64,000 nt of DNA from Chryseobacterium sp. JUb7 (GCF_024806495.1 NZ_JANUFF010000003.1:310001-374000); one strand, 5' to 3'. Positions 31,051 through 41,800 are shown, numbered from the stretch's first letter. Program-made: numbers and translations. The notes: generated by a model not told the origin, from the sequence alone.

Positions 31051-33168
31051 TTAAAATTTATATTCAACCATAAATGTTCCTCTCATTCCCAGAGAATTCG
31101 TAAAGTCGGCATCTCTTGCTCCCCACCACGCAATTGCGGGCTGATACATTTTGTTGAAAACATTTTCAATACCTAAAGAAAGCTTCCAGTTTTTGTTTAC
31201 ATCATAGCTTGATTTGAAATTGAAAACGGTGTATTCAGGAACTTCGCCTTCTCCATAAACATAGAGGCCTGTTTTTACATTCGGATCGAATCGGTCCTGC
31301 TTAAAGGCATGAAGCATATCCAATCCTACAGACAGACTTTTTATTGGTTTTATCTGAACATAGGCTAAAACTTTCGGTGCTGAAATTCTGCTGTTGTTGA
31401 TTCTGGTAGAATAATCTCCATCGTCTTTTGGTGATGTAATCCCTTCCATCCAGCTGTAGCTTCCTCCAAAATTGATCCATTTTGTGGGATTGAAATGTAA
31501 GAATCCTTCCACACCGTACACCACTTCGGGTGCCCTCTGAATGGTTAAAGCTCTGTCGGGGCTCTGAATAAACGTGGCTCCCAATTTTGATGTACTTACA
31601 TAGGAAGTCACTTCATAATTCAGCCATTTTGTGATATTTCCAGTAGCCCCCAATTCGTAATTGTTGACGATGATTGGCTTGGTTTCAAGGTTGTTGATCG
31701 TATCGGCAGTTGAAGTTCTTAATATTCGTCCCAGTTCATTGATAGAGTAGGCTTGAGAAAAACTTCCGAAAAGATTGATCATCGGGTTGATGTTGTAACG
31801 AAGGCCTAAATTGGCAACTAATGCATTGTATTCCAGCTCTCCGCCCGTTACAAAAATACTTTTGGTGAATGTTCCGTCAGATTTAATAGTTGAAAGTGTG
31901 TTGAAATCTCCAACTTTTACTTTCATATTTTCATAACGGAGACCTCCTTTAATAGTTAATTTTTTTAATAAATCAATTTTAACCAACATAAAAGGGGCAA
32001 TGTTTGTCATATCCATATCCGGAGTCCAGTATCGGCCGTCTTCCAGCTTCTGAACGGTTTGATCATTCAGAATGTCCACTCCGTAGATTACTTCTCCCTG
32101 AGAGTTTTGAGCATTCCATAGTTGGGTATCAAGATTGATTCTTGCTCCTTTTTTATTGGAGATTACGTTTGACTGACCTCCGTTCAGGAAAGTGTCACTG
32201 TAACCGTATACGGTTCTGAAATCCTGTACATAGAGGTTTACGTTTAATGAAGTTCCCTTCCAAAGATTTCTGTTGTCGTAGCTGATTTTGAAATTATGAT
32301 TTCTCGGCGTTCCCTGGGGAGTTGTTTCAAGATTTTTTCCTTCTCCTTCCCCAATGGTTGGTGTTAAACCGTACTTTCCTGTTTTTAACCCTAAATTTAG
32401 ATCAGATTTTGAAGCGTAGCCAATATAAGAGGCCTCAATTCTTTGATTATCGTTGATGTTGTAGCCCAGCTTCAACATACCGTTGTAGTTGTCCATTTTT
32501 GCTGTGCTGTAAGTAGGGCTAAGATTTACCCCGTCAGCATCTTTCATATAGCCTGTTCTCTCGTAAGCCAATGATACTACATAATCAAACTTATTTGTAA
32601 TTTTTCCTGAAAGTAACTGACTTGCTCTGAACCCAAGTGTTCCTCCGTAAGGCTGTCCTGTGATGCCAAATTGGGAAATCCCTGAGATCTTTTTATCAGA
32701 ATTGCTCTTTCGGGTAATATAATTGATAATTCCCCCATCGGCACCATTTCCATAGATAGAAGAAGCTCCTTTGATGACTTCAATTCTTTCAATAACGGAT
32801 GGATCAATAGATCTTAAATCTCTTGCACCGTTTCGAAGAGGTGTCGATTGCGGAATACCGTCTATTAATACCAATACCTGGCGTCCTCTCAAGGTTTGCC
32901 CCGTATTTGAAGTCTGCCCCGAACTTGTCGCCAAACTCGGAACCGTATATTGCAGAATACTGGTTATATCTGAGTTTACCGTTAATTGTGACTGAACCTG
33001 TTTTTCGCCCACAATGGTCACGGAGCTTGGAATTTCTTTGATGCTTTCCCTTTTTCTGGAAGCTGTAAGCACAACTTCGTCTACATTCTTGGTATCTACG
33101 CTGTCTTTAACCTGAGCAAAAACAGTAACTGTTCCGAGACAAGCTACTGATAAAAGAGCCTTTTTCAT
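31051..33168 (-). CDS. TonB-dependent receptor, probable siderophore or iron chelate uptake
   Basis: A 705-aa outer-membrane receptor. A signal peptide (MKKALLSVACLGTVTVFAQ) is followed by a TonB-box-like NVDEVVLTASRKRESI. The plug domain has GRQVLVLIDGIPQSTPLRNG, DPSVIERIEVIKGASSIYGNGADGGIINYITRK. The 22-strand barrel ends GTFMVEYKF with a terminal Phe. Its start codon shares one base with the stop of the PepSY gene before it (TAATG), so the two are translationally coupled. With the neighbouring receptors it suggests ferric siderophore import; the ligand is unknown. Confidence 0.92.
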   Translation of the reverse strand: MKKALLSVACLGTVTVFAQVKDSVDTKNVDEVVLTASRKRESIKEIPSSVTIVGEKQVQSQLTVNSDITSILQYTVPSLATSSGQTSNTGQTLRGRQVLVLIDGIPQSTPLRNGARDLRSIDPSVIERIEVIKGASSIYGNGADGGIINYITRKSNSDKKISGISQFGITGQPYGGTLGFRASQLLSGKITNKFDYVVSLAYERTGYMKDADGVNLSPTYSTAKMDNYNGMLKLGYNINDNQRIEASYIGYASKSDLNLGLKTGKYGLTPTIGEGEGKNLETTPQGTPRNHNFKISYDNRNLWKGTSLNVNLYVQDFRTVYGYSDTFLNGGQSNVISNKKGARINLDTQLWNAQNSQGEVIYGVDILNDQTVQKLEDGRYWTPDMDMTNIAPFMLVKIDLLKKLTIKGGLRYENMKVKVGDFNTLSTIKSDGTFTKSIFVTGGELEYNALVANLGLRYNINPMINLFGSFSQAYSINELGRILRTSTADTINNLETKPIIVNNYELGATGNITKWLNYEVTSYVSTSKLGATFIQSPDRALTIQRAPEVVYGVEGFLHFNPTKWINFGGSYSWMEGITSPKDDGDYSTRINNSRISAPKVLAYVQIKPIKSLSVGLDMLHAFKQDRFDPNVKTGLYVYGEGEVPEYTVFNFKSSYDVNKNWKLSLGIENVFNKMYQPAIAWWGARDADFTNSLGMRGTFMVEYKF

Positions 33169-34370
33169 TATATTTTCTTTCCTTGTTTATTACGTTTTCC
33201 CCACCAGATTAAAAATCCTGTTACGGGTAGTGAGGTACAGATCAATCCGGTAATGAACCAGATAATTTTTCCGAATAATCCAAAATATGATCCTGTGTGG
33301 ATGTCATAGTTGGCATTGGCATATTTCTCTGCGTTGTTGAGTTCCTGATGAGGCTTATTCGATAAGAGCTTCCCTGAATATTTATCAAAAGCCAGCTGAT
33401 TTCTGATGGCAAATTTCCCCTCTTCACCATAAACGGATACAGGAATGTTTTTTAATTCTTTCCCTTTTTTATTTTTTCCGTTTAAAGGAATTCTGAAACT
33501 TGAGGATGTGGAATAAAGTTTTCGGGTTTCGGCTGCAGTAAGATCAAAAACCGAATTGTTCTTTGCTAAAAGAGAATCGGGAGATTTGATTTCTTTTTCT
33601 TTAGGCAGTTCGGCAGATCCGGATAAAGTAAGATTAAAAGCATTTTTTACCCATGGATATGCGAAATATATTCCCGAAATGCTCATTAGCAGAGCGATAA
33701 ATGATGCATAGAAACCTAAAACATTATGAAGGTCATAGTTTTTGCGTTTCCATGTTTTCACGTTTTTCCAGTCGAATGAAAATCGACCTTTCCTCATTTT
33801 TTTGTTCTTCGGCCACCAAAGAATGATCCCGGTGATCAGCATGATGATAAACAGGACAACAGGAATTCCCACGACATATTTTCCCCAGTCTGTCTTTAAT
33901 AATAAACTCCAGTGAATGGATTTAAGAATAGGGAAGAGGTCATACTTTTCATTATAAATACCCAGAATCTCACCGGTGTATTGATTGACATAAACCAGTT
34001 TATTGATTTTGACCTCATCAAAATAATTCCATGCCTTTTTATCTTTTTCATAATAAAGAAATTCATAGGATTTATTTTTATCCAAAGGGATTTCAACAGA
34101 GCTTATCGGAAATTTTTCATTGATTTCCAATGTAACTTTTTCACGTAGAACCACAATTGATAATGGTTGCTCGGTAATGGTTTCCTTTTGCACATAAATG
34201 GCATCTTTGCGAAGCTGATTTTGAATCTCATCTTTAAAAACGTACATCGTTCCTGTTAATGAAACAATAAACACAATAATACCAACGGACAAGCCAAACC
34301 ACAAATGCAGTTTGGCAGACCATTTTTTTGTTGAAGAAACTTTCTTCTTATGATGATGTTTTTTCTTCAT
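33168..34370 (-). CDS. PepSY-associated TM protein (iron-uptake associated), paralog 2
   Basis: A 400-aa paralog of the protein at 29656-30867, with the same layout: basic N-terminus, first span at about 18-41 (HLWFGLSVGIIVFIVSLTGTMYVF), a PepSY-type region, second span near 165-187, YDLHNVLGFYASFIALLMSISG, and YDIHTGSYFGLFGKIIWFITGLICTSLPVTGFLIWWG near the C-terminus. It lies between two TonB-dependent receptors. A terminator-like hairpin ends only 4 bases before its ATG. The one-base stop/start overlap with the next receptor gene implies coupled expression. Confidence 0.88.
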   Translation of the reverse strand: MKKKHHHKKKVSSTKKWSAKLHLWFGLSVGIIVFIVSLTGTMYVFKDEIQNQLRKDAIYVQKETITEQPLSIVVLREKVTLEINEKFPISSVEIPLDKNKSYEFLYYEKDKKAWNYFDEVKINKLVYVNQYTGEILGIYNEKYDLFPILKSIHWSLLLKTDWGKYVVGIPVVLFIIMLITGIILWWPKNKKMRKGRFSFDWKNVKTWKRKNYDLHNVLGFYASFIALLMSISGIYFAYPWVKNAFNLTLSGSAELPKEKEIKSPDSLLAKNNSVFDLTAAETRKLYSTSSSFRIPLNGKNKKGKELKNIPVSVYGEEGKFAIRNQLAFDKYSGKLLSNKPHQELNNAEKYANANYDIHTGSYFGLFGKIIWFITGLICTSLPVTGFLIWWGKRNKQGKKI

Positions 34371-34373
34371 AGT

Positions 34374-34404
34374 AAAAAGTTAACCTTTTAAGGGGTTAAC
34401 TTTT
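34374..34404 (-). promoter_or_regulatory. Terminator-like hairpin directly before the PepSY paralog 2 start
   Basis: Perfect 11-bp arms AAAAGTTAACC / GGTTAACTTTT with an 8-base loop. On the minus strand the 3' arm runs into TTTTTAC and the ATG follows after 4 bases. It can act as an intrinsic terminator after the receptor at 34410 or as a block on translation start. Confidence 0.7.
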
Positions 34405-34409
34405 GTATA

Positions 34410-36566
34410 TTAAAATTTGTATCCTATTGAAAGTCTGAAGTTTCTTGGTGCATTATAGATCCATGCATAAGAACCATCATCAGATCTGTAGCCACTGTAT
34501 AATTTTCTGTTTAAAGCATTGTTTAAAAGTAAATTAACATCGAATTTTCTAGCGGTATACGAAATTCCAAAATTGGTGTCGAAATAATCTTCTAAGCGTT
34601 GATCGTATTTTGCTGTAGTTCCGAACCATGATTGTCTACCTCCCTGATATTGATATCCTGCTGAAATTCCGAATCCTTTTAATGTTCCATTCTCGAATCT
34701 GTAGCTTACCCAAGTATTTTGAACATTTTTAGCATTCCCCGGAGATTGAACTCCAATTCTTGTAGGATCTGTATCTTCTACAGTTTTAGCATCTGTATAT
34801 GCATAATTGATAACTACATTCAAACCTTTTACGATTTCTCCTTTGATATCAGTTTCAAAACCTCTCGCTCTCTGTTCGCCAGTAGCAATTTGGAAAGCAT
34901 TTCCATCATTTTCATTAGGATTTCCTGCAACAAGTATATTTTTTCTTCTGATTTCATATACCGCAAATGTGGAATTCCATTTTCCTCCAAACCAATCTTT
35001 TTTCAATCCAAATTCAATATTCTGACCTTTAAAAGGATCTGTTATTGAAATTTTGTTCTTACCAATTCCAGATTGAGGAGCAAAAGTTTTATCATACACT
35101 CCATATGCTGAAAAATCATCTTTTATCGAGTAGCTGACGCCTACTCTTGGTGTAAATTCTCCAGCTTTATCTTTTTGAACGATATTATTTTCTGAATAAA
35201 ATGGATATCCCGCGTAAGTGGTACCGTTAGTATATCTTCCAGCTAATGTTACACGTAATTTATTGTTGAACATTTCTATTTGATCTTGAGCATAATAAGA
35301 AGTATATTTTACTCCCTGATCATTATAAAAAGGTGCAGACGGATTTAAAGTGTAAAAATCACCAGATGGCAATGTAGAAGGATCTACGCCATATTGAGGA
35401 TTATAAATATCTATTGGATAAACACCGCTGGCATATCCTGAAAAATCTGCATTATATTTTCTGTCTCCGTAATCGAATCCTCCAATAATTTTGTGAACGA
35501 TATTTCCGGTTTTTAAACTACCTCTGACATAAGTTTGAAAAATGTGGTTTTTTCCAACTGCCTGCCAGTTGCTTAATGTTCTGTTGAATATGTTGCTGTT
35601 ATTTGTGTCAAAACTTCCCCACCAAGAACCACCATCGTAGTTCATGTCCATATAAGCATACTGTGTGCTCCAAACCCAGTCTTTAAACAATTTCTGATCT
35701 AATGTTAAGAATAAGCTCTGGTCTTTGACTTCTGTTTCTTTAAAGTTTTTATCATTAAAGTTGGTATGAACATTTAATGATGCATAACCGTCCTGAGACA
35801 TTAAATAGGCTCCAGGCTGAGAAAATTTTAAGAACTGATAATTATATTGAGCCGTTAATGTCGTAGTTTTTGTTGGTCTGAATGTTAATGAGGGGGCAAC
35901 AATAATTTTTTTTGTCTTATCATTTTCGGTCCAAGACCCGTTTGTACTTCCCATTAAGTTTAAACGATAATCCAATACGCCGTTTTTAATAATAACACCA
36001 TCAAGATCTGCCTCACCTCTGAATAGATTGTAACTTCCTGTTGTAAATCTTACAGAATTCTGGAATTTTCCGGTTGGTTTTTTAGTCACAACATTATAAA
36101 AACCAGCAGGATCTCCCATTGATCCCATAAAACCGGCAGGTCCTTTTACAAATTCTATTCTGTCGATAATTGATGCATCTGGATTGATTGGTCCCCAGGT
36201 TGAAGAAACATTCATCCCGTTCATATAAGTTGCAATACTTGCACCTCTCATGAATACGTTAGAATATACGTTATCCCAATGTTCTACTTTTCTGGCACCA
36301 CTTACGTTTCTTACAATACCCTCAGACATGTTTAGTGTAATCTGATCTGCCAGTACTTGTGAGCTGATCGATTGTACGTTCTGTGGCAGCTCCATAATTG
36401 GAGTTTGTAGTCTTAAAGAACCTGAAACTTCGTTCAGTTTATATTTTTGATAATATTTTCCGTTTACTACAACTTCTTCGATATTATTAGATTTAATGCT
36501 GTCTTTTTCCTGAGCAAATGTTAGCATTGTTGTAAGTAATGCGGCTCCTACTGTTATCTTTTTCAT
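34410..36566 (-). CDS. TonB-dependent siderophore receptor
   Basis: A 718-aa outer-membrane receptor. A signal peptide (MKKITVGAALLTTMLTFAQ) and a TonB box region (NNIEEVVVNGKYYQKY) come first. The plug domain shows the siderophore-receptor pattern: IMELPQNVQSISSQVLADQ, VFMRGASIATYMNGMNVSS, IIDRIEFVKGPAGFMGSMGDPAGFYNVVTKKP. The barrel ends FRLSIGYKF. The LPQNVQ/KGPAG set is that of the TIGR01783 siderophore group. It lies 21 bp after the next receptor gene in transcription order with no terminator between, so the two form an operon. Confidence 0.93.
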   Translation of the reverse strand: MKKITVGAALLTTMLTFAQEKDSIKSNNIEEVVVNGKYYQKYKLNEVSGSLRLQTPIMELPQNVQSISSQVLADQITLNMSEGIVRNVSGARKVEHWDNVYSNVFMRGASIATYMNGMNVSSTWGPINPDASIIDRIEFVKGPAGFMGSMGDPAGFYNVVTKKPTGKFQNSVRFTTGSYNLFRGEADLDGVIIKNGVLDYRLNLMGSTNGSWTENDKTKKIIVAPSLTFRPTKTTTLTAQYNYQFLKFSQPGAYLMSQDGYASLNVHTNFNDKNFKETEVKDQSLFLTLDQKLFKDWVWSTQYAYMDMNYDGGSWWGSFDTNNSNIFNRTLSNWQAVGKNHIFQTYVRGSLKTGNIVHKIIGGFDYGDRKYNADFSGYASGVYPIDIYNPQYGVDPSTLPSGDFYTLNPSAPFYNDQGVKYTSYYAQDQIEMFNNKLRVTLAGRYTNGTTYAGYPFYSENNIVQKDKAGEFTPRVGVSYSIKDDFSAYGVYDKTFAPQSGIGKNKISITDPFKGQNIEFGLKKDWFGGKWNSTFAVYEIRRKNILVAGNPNENDGNAFQIATGEQRARGFETDIKGEIVKGLNVVINYAYTDAKTVEDTDPTRIGVQSPGNAKNVQNTWVSYRFENGTLKGFGISAGYQYQGGRQSWFGTTAKYDQRLEDYFDTNFGISYTARKFDVNLLLNNALNRKLYSGYRSDDGSYAWIYNAPRNFRLSIGYKF

Positions 36567-36587
36567 AGTTTATAAAATGAATTAAGA

Positions 36588-38747
36588 TTAGAATTTATAA
36601 GCAATTGTTCCTAGGAAGTTTGCCAGTTTTTGTGGATTCGCCGTGGAATATCCTGTCCAATAATGTTCATTGGTGAAGTTATCCACCTTAACTCCGATTC
36701 TGAATTTCTTGGCATCGTAAAATGCATTGGCATTCAAAACGAAATATTTTGGTAAAATGAAATCTCCTGTTACATTATTGTCACTGGCATAGTTTCCGCC
36801 AAATCCGAATCCCAGGCCTTTTACTTTTCCATCGACAAATTGATATGCCAGGTTGAAGTTTGCATTCCAGAAAGAACCTGCTGTTGTTGGTCTTGTTTTA
36901 GTAGCTTCATCAACAGTATCGTTGTAAGCCAAACCTCCTACTAAAGAGAAGCCTTTTACAAGATATGCGTTAACTTCCAACTCGAAACCTTTGCTAAGGG
37001 TAGAAGCGGCTTGTTTCTGAACTGATCCTCCATTCGTGGCGAGTTCTCCGGTGTAAAGCAATTGGTTTTTCACATGGATATTGTAGTAAGAAACCGTTGC
37101 ATTGAATCTGTTTTTAAATAAACTTGTTTTAAAACCTCCTTCAAACTGATTTCCTCTTTCAGGGTCTGATAAAGTAGTATTTCCGGCTACATCAGAAGTA
37201 TAATATCCGTTGGACTTGAAAGAGTTTTGGTAATTTCCGAAAACCGAGAATTTATCTTTCACAATTTCATAAACAATTCCGGCTTTTGGGGAAAGCGCAG
37301 ATTGGTTGAATGCTTCTTCAGGTTTTGCTCCTATTGCTGGTCCTACAAGTCCTCCCAAGTAATCATTATTTTCATAACGAAGCCCTGCCATAATATGCAA
37401 GTTGGCAATCGGAGTAAATAAGTTGGAAATATATCCAGAGTATGTATTTTGATCTCTCAAATAATCCCAAGTTGAAAATTTATTTGTATCCGCATACAGT
37501 GCAGACAAAGCAGCGGCATTCATTCCTGAATAATCTGCTCCTGAAGCTGCTACAGTATCAAAATCACCGTTCAGATATTTGTATTTCAATCTTTCTGTTG
37601 TTCTCATATAATCAAAACCGACAACTGTTTTGTTTTTCATGCCGTTGGAGAAATCATAATTGAAGTTGAAGTTTTGCTGAACCTGAAACAAAGATTTTTT
37701 ACTGTCGTTTGTAGATTGGTCGGCTCTGTTAACCAAATATTGTCCTCCTGTGTAAGAAATTGAAAAATATGGATTGTAACCGTCTGAATAAGAATCAGAA
37801 TTATTGATATAAGTATTTGAGGTGATGTTATTGTTGATTTTCCATTTCACGTTTCCGAAAACATTGGAATTTCTTGCCGTCATATACAAATCATTTCCGG
37901 TGTAAGATTCTTTATAATCCAGGCCTGCCGCTTTTTCCAAATCTTTCATATTGTTGATTTGGTTCAAAGATTTCGGAGTAAGATAGAAGAAATAAGGATT
38001 TGCCGCTACTCGGTTGTCGAATAATTCATAATCTACATTCAATTGTAGCTTGTCGGAAACATTCCATGTCAAACTCGGAGCGAATGTGGTATATTGATTT
38101 TTAGCATCGGTTTTTGTAAAATTTCCTTCGTTTGTGTAAGCTGTATTGATACGGAAAAGTAAGTCTTTTGTAATCGGAGCATTAATATCCGCAGTGGCTC
38201 TATACGTATTATAGCTTCCCGCAGAAGCTGAAACTGCACCAAAGAAATTTTGCTGAGGCTTTTTGGTGACTCTATTAATCAGACCTCCGTAAGATGCTAC
38301 TGTACTTCCGTAAAGTGTTCCTACTGGACCTTTCAGAAATTCCAATGTTTCCACATTTATGGCATCAATGGTGGAAGTAACGGGAGCAACTACACCGTTT
38401 CTTGTAGAAGCTTGCGAAGGAAAGCCTCTCAAAACGAAGAAAGAACCACCATCTCCGGCTCTTCCTGTCGGGTTCCACATTTTCTGCAAACCGGTTACGT
38501 TTCTATAAGCATCATCAACAGTGAAAATGTTTTCATTTTCCAAAATCCCTTTATCAATAGAAGAATAGACTTGTGGATTTTCAATGAATTTCACTGGCAT
38601 TTTGTTGGAGGATTCGGTATCAAGTTTTTTCACCATTCTATTGATGATAACCTCTTCTATACTTTTAGTATTTGCAGAATCTTTTTTCTCTTGCGCAAAT
38701 GTTAGCATAGAACCCAACAAAGAGGCACAGATCAGTACATTTTTCAT
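36588..38747 (-). CDS. TonB-dependent siderophore receptor, first gene of the iron operon
   Basis: A 719-aa receptor. The start is set at 38747 (MKNVLICASLLGSMLTFAQE, a clean signal peptide); the frame is open 32 codons further upstream but that stretch contains the promoter box. A TonB box region (NTKSIEEVIINRMVKKL) is followed by the plug (GGSFFVLRGFPSQASTRNGV, INVETLEFLKGPVGTLYGSTVASYGGLINRVTKKP) and a barrel ending KLANFLGTIAYKF. A promoter and candidate iron box lie directly before it, making it the head of a four-gene iron-uptake unit. Confidence 0.92.
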   Translation of the reverse strand: MKNVLICASLLGSMLTFAQEKKDSANTKSIEEVIINRMVKKLDTESSNKMPVKFIENPQVYSSIDKGILENENIFTVDDAYRNVTGLQKMWNPTGRAGDGGSFFVLRGFPSQASTRNGVVAPVTSTIDAINVETLEFLKGPVGTLYGSTVASYGGLINRVTKKPQQNFFGAVSASAGSYNTYRATADINAPITKDLLFRINTAYTNEGNFTKTDAKNQYTTFAPSLTWNVSDKLQLNVDYELFDNRVAANPYFFYLTPKSLNQINNMKDLEKAAGLDYKESYTGNDLYMTARNSNVFGNVKWKINNNITSNTYINNSDSYSDGYNPYFSISYTGGQYLVNRADQSTNDSKKSLFQVQQNFNFNYDFSNGMKNKTVVGFDYMRTTERLKYKYLNGDFDTVAASGADYSGMNAAALSALYADTNKFSTWDYLRDQNTYSGYISNLFTPIANLHIMAGLRYENNDYLGGLVGPAIGAKPEEAFNQSALSPKAGIVYEIVKDKFSVFGNYQNSFKSNGYYTSDVAGNTTLSDPERGNQFEGGFKTSLFKNRFNATVSYYNIHVKNQLLYTGELATNGGSVQKQAASTLSKGFELEVNAYLVKGFSLVGGLAYNDTVDEATKTRPTTAGSFWNANFNLAYQFVDGKVKGLGFGFGGNYASDNNVTGDFILPKYFVLNANAFYDAKKFRIGVKVDNFTNEHYWTGYSTANPQKLANFLGTIAYKF

Positions 38748-38764
38748 GAAAGTCAAATTTTTTG

Positions 38765-38772
38765 CAAATATA
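38765..38772 (-). promoter_or_regulatory. -7 element TATATTTG for the iron-uptake operon
   Basis: An exact TAnnTTTG on the minus strand, 17 bases before the ATG at 38747. Confidence 0.6.
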
Positions 38773-38775
38773 TTG

Positions 38776-38792
38776 TTTTTAATTATTCTAAA
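38776..38792. promoter_or_regulatory. Candidate iron-regulator box (TTTAGAATAATTAAAAA, minus strand)
   Basis: Matches the symmetric sequence TTTAGAAT-A-ATTCTAAA in 15 of 17 positions. It starts 3 bases upstream of the -7 box, overlapping the spacer, and is suited to repression. A perfect 13-mer palindrome TTATTTAGAATAA overlaps it at 38783-38795. Confidence 0.45.
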
Positions 38793-38841
38793 TAAATTAC
38801 TGGATTGATATTTATCATACAAATGGTATACAATGAATAAC

Positions 38842-38877
38842 AAAAAGCCGCTCCAATGAGTATTGAAGCGGCTTTTG
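38842..38877 (-). terminator. Terminator after secA
   Basis: On the minus strand AAAAGCCGCTTCAAT / ATTGGAGCGGCTTTT form a 15-position stem with one mismatch and a 4-base loop, followed by TTG. It lies 20 bp after the secA stop and separates secA from the iron operon. Confidence 0.88.
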
Positions 38878-38896
38878 TAGTATAATTAATTATTTC

Positions 38897-41800
38897 TTAA
38901 GCAGGAATTTCTCCTTTGTATAGGAAAGAAATAATTTCTTTGTTTAATTTGTCGATCATTTCGCTGAATAAGTGGAAAGATTCCTGTTTGTAAATTACAA
39001 GAGGGTCTTTCTGCTCGTAAACAGCTCCCTGAGAAGATCTTCTTAAGTCATCCATCTCACGAAGGTGAAGTTTCCAGTTTTCATCGATAATCGATAAAGT
39101 GATATTCTTTTCAAAATCGTTAACCAAACTTTCACATTTCGTATCAAAAGCTTCTTTTAAATCAGCTACGATTGTCATTGTTTTATGACCATCTGTGAAA
39201 GGAACCTGAATCATTTTAAACATTGAACCCTGGTTTTGATATACATTCTCAATGATTGGGAATGATTTTTCTTTCAATAGGTTCAATTTCATCTGATAAT
39301 CTTCCTGAGCAGCTTTAAACAAGATGTTTGTCAATTCCGGAATTTGTTTGTTTCCAAAGTCACTTTCTGAAACCGGAGATTCCATGGTGAAAGTTTTGAT
39401 AATCTCGTATTCAAAATCCTTATAACTTCCGTTTGCTTTTCCTTTCGTAACGATAGAATTGGCAACATCAAAAATCATATTGGTGATATCATATTTCAGG
39501 TGATCTCCGAATAAAGCATTCTTTCTTCTCTTGTAGATTACATCACGCTGTTTGTTCATTACGTCATCATACTCAAGAAGTCTTTTTCTTGTTCCGAAGT
39601 TGTTTTCTTCTACTTTTTTCTGTGCTCTTTCAATAGACTTGCTGATCATAGAGTGCTGAATAACTTCCCCTTCTTTATGACCCATTCTGTCCATCATCTT
39701 AGCAATTCTTTCAGAACCGAATAGACGCATCAGATTATCTTCCAAAGACACATAGAACTGAGAACTTCCCGGATCTCCCTGACGTCCTGCTCTACCTCTC
39801 AACTGTCTGTCAACACGTCTTGAATCGTGTCTTTCTGTACCGATGATGGCCAAACCTCCGGCTTCTTTTACTTCCTTAGAAAGCTTAATGTCGGTACCAC
39901 GACCCGCCATGTTGGTTGCGATAGTCACAACTCCCGGCTGTCCTGCTCCGGCTACAATTTCAGCTTCCTTCTTGTGAAGTTTAGCATTCAATACCTGGTG
40001 AGGGATTTTTCTTAATTGAAGTGCTTTAGAAAGTAACTGAGAGATTTCAACAGAAGTCGTACCCACCAAAACAGGTCTTTTTGCTGCTGTTAATCTTTCG
40101 ATTTCTTCAATTACAGCGTTATATTTTTCTCGGTTAGTTTTGAAAACTAAATCTTGTTTGTCGTCTCTTAAAATAACACGGTTTGTAGGAATTACCACAA
40201 CATCTAATTTGTAGATTTCCCAAAGCTCACCCGCTTCCGTTTCTGCAGTACCGGTCATCCCTGCAAGCTTGTTGTACATACGGAAATAATTCTGTAGTGT
40301 AACAGTTGCAAAAGTTTGGGTTGCAGCTTCGATTTTTACGTTTTCTTTAGCTTCAATCGCCTGGTGAAGACCATCTGAGTAACGTCTTCCTTCCATAATA
40401 CGACCTGTCTGCTCATCAACGATTTTTACTTCACCGTCAATTACCACATATTCATCATCTTTTTCGAATAAGGTGTAAGCTTTAAGCAATTGGCTCATCG
40501 TGTGAACACGCTCAGATTTTTCAGCAAATTCAGCGAAAAGTTTTTCTTTAGCTTCGAACTCTTCTTCTTTAGATAAGTTTTTAGCTTCAACTTCCGCGAT
40601 TTCTGTTCCGATATCCGGAAGAACAAAGAAATTGTTGTCTTCATTTCCTTGAGACATGTATTCAACACCTTTGTCTGTCAGATCAACCTGATTGTTTTTC
40701 TCTTCGATAACGAAGTAAAGATCTTTATCTACAATCGGCATATCACGGTTGTTGTCCTGCATGTATTGAGCTTCAACTTTCTGAAGCAATGCGCGGTTTC
40801 CGCTTTCCGATAAGAATTTTATTAATTGTCTGTTTTTCGGAAGACCTCTGTAAGCCTGAAGCAATTTAAATCCTCCTTCTTTTGTATTTCCTGCAGCGAT
40901 TAATTTTTTAGCTTCATTAAAAATTGCAGAAACAGTTTTTCTCTGTACCTCAACGATTCTGTCGATAGAAGGCTTCAGAACATCGAATTCCTGTCTGTCT
41001 CCCTGAGGAACCGGACCAGAAATAATCAAAGGTGTTCTCGCATCATCTACCAAAACAGAGTCAACCTCATCCACGATAGCAAAGTTCAATTCTCTTTGTA
41101 CCAGTTCTGAAGGTGAAGTTACCATGTTATCTCTCAAATAATCGAAACCGAATTCGTTATTTGTTCCGTAAGTGATATCTGAATTGTATGCTTTTCTTCT
41201 TCCGTCTGAGTTCGGTTGGTGATTATCGATACAGTCGATACTCATTCCGTGGAATTGGTACAATGGTCCCATCCACGCCGAGTCTCTTTTTGCAAGATAG
41301 TCATTCACTGTTACCACGTGAACTCCTCTTGCCGGAAGTGCATTTAAGAAAATAGGAAGCGTACCTACCAAAGTTTTACCTTCACCGGTTGCCATTTCGG
41401 CAATTTTACCGCTGTGAAGAATAACCCCTCCGATAAACTGCACATCATAATGTACCATGTCCCAGTTTACAGGTGTTCCGGCAGCGTCCCATGAGTTTTT
41501 CCAAACAGCTTGATCTCCCTGAATTTCTACGAAATCTTTCCCGATACCAGCCAGTTGTCTGTCCCAGTCCGATGCTTTTACACGGATTTCTCCGTTTTGA
41601 GCCCATCTTCTTGCTGTTTCTTTTACGAGTGCAAAAACTTCAGGAAGAATTTGAAGAAGAACTTTTTCTTCAATTTCGTATGATTCTTTTTTTAGAGTCT
41701 CAATTTTTGAAAAAAGAGCTTCTTTTTCATCTACGTTGGTAGAGTTTTTTATCTGCTCTTTAATCTGTTCTATTTGAGCTGTGATTTTGCTGGTTGCAGA

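Noticed and set aside
38250..38705. Plus-strand frame of 151 codons within the first receptor gene
   Set aside because: Shadow of the receptor plug region; Cys/Ser-rich composition comes from the complementary codons.
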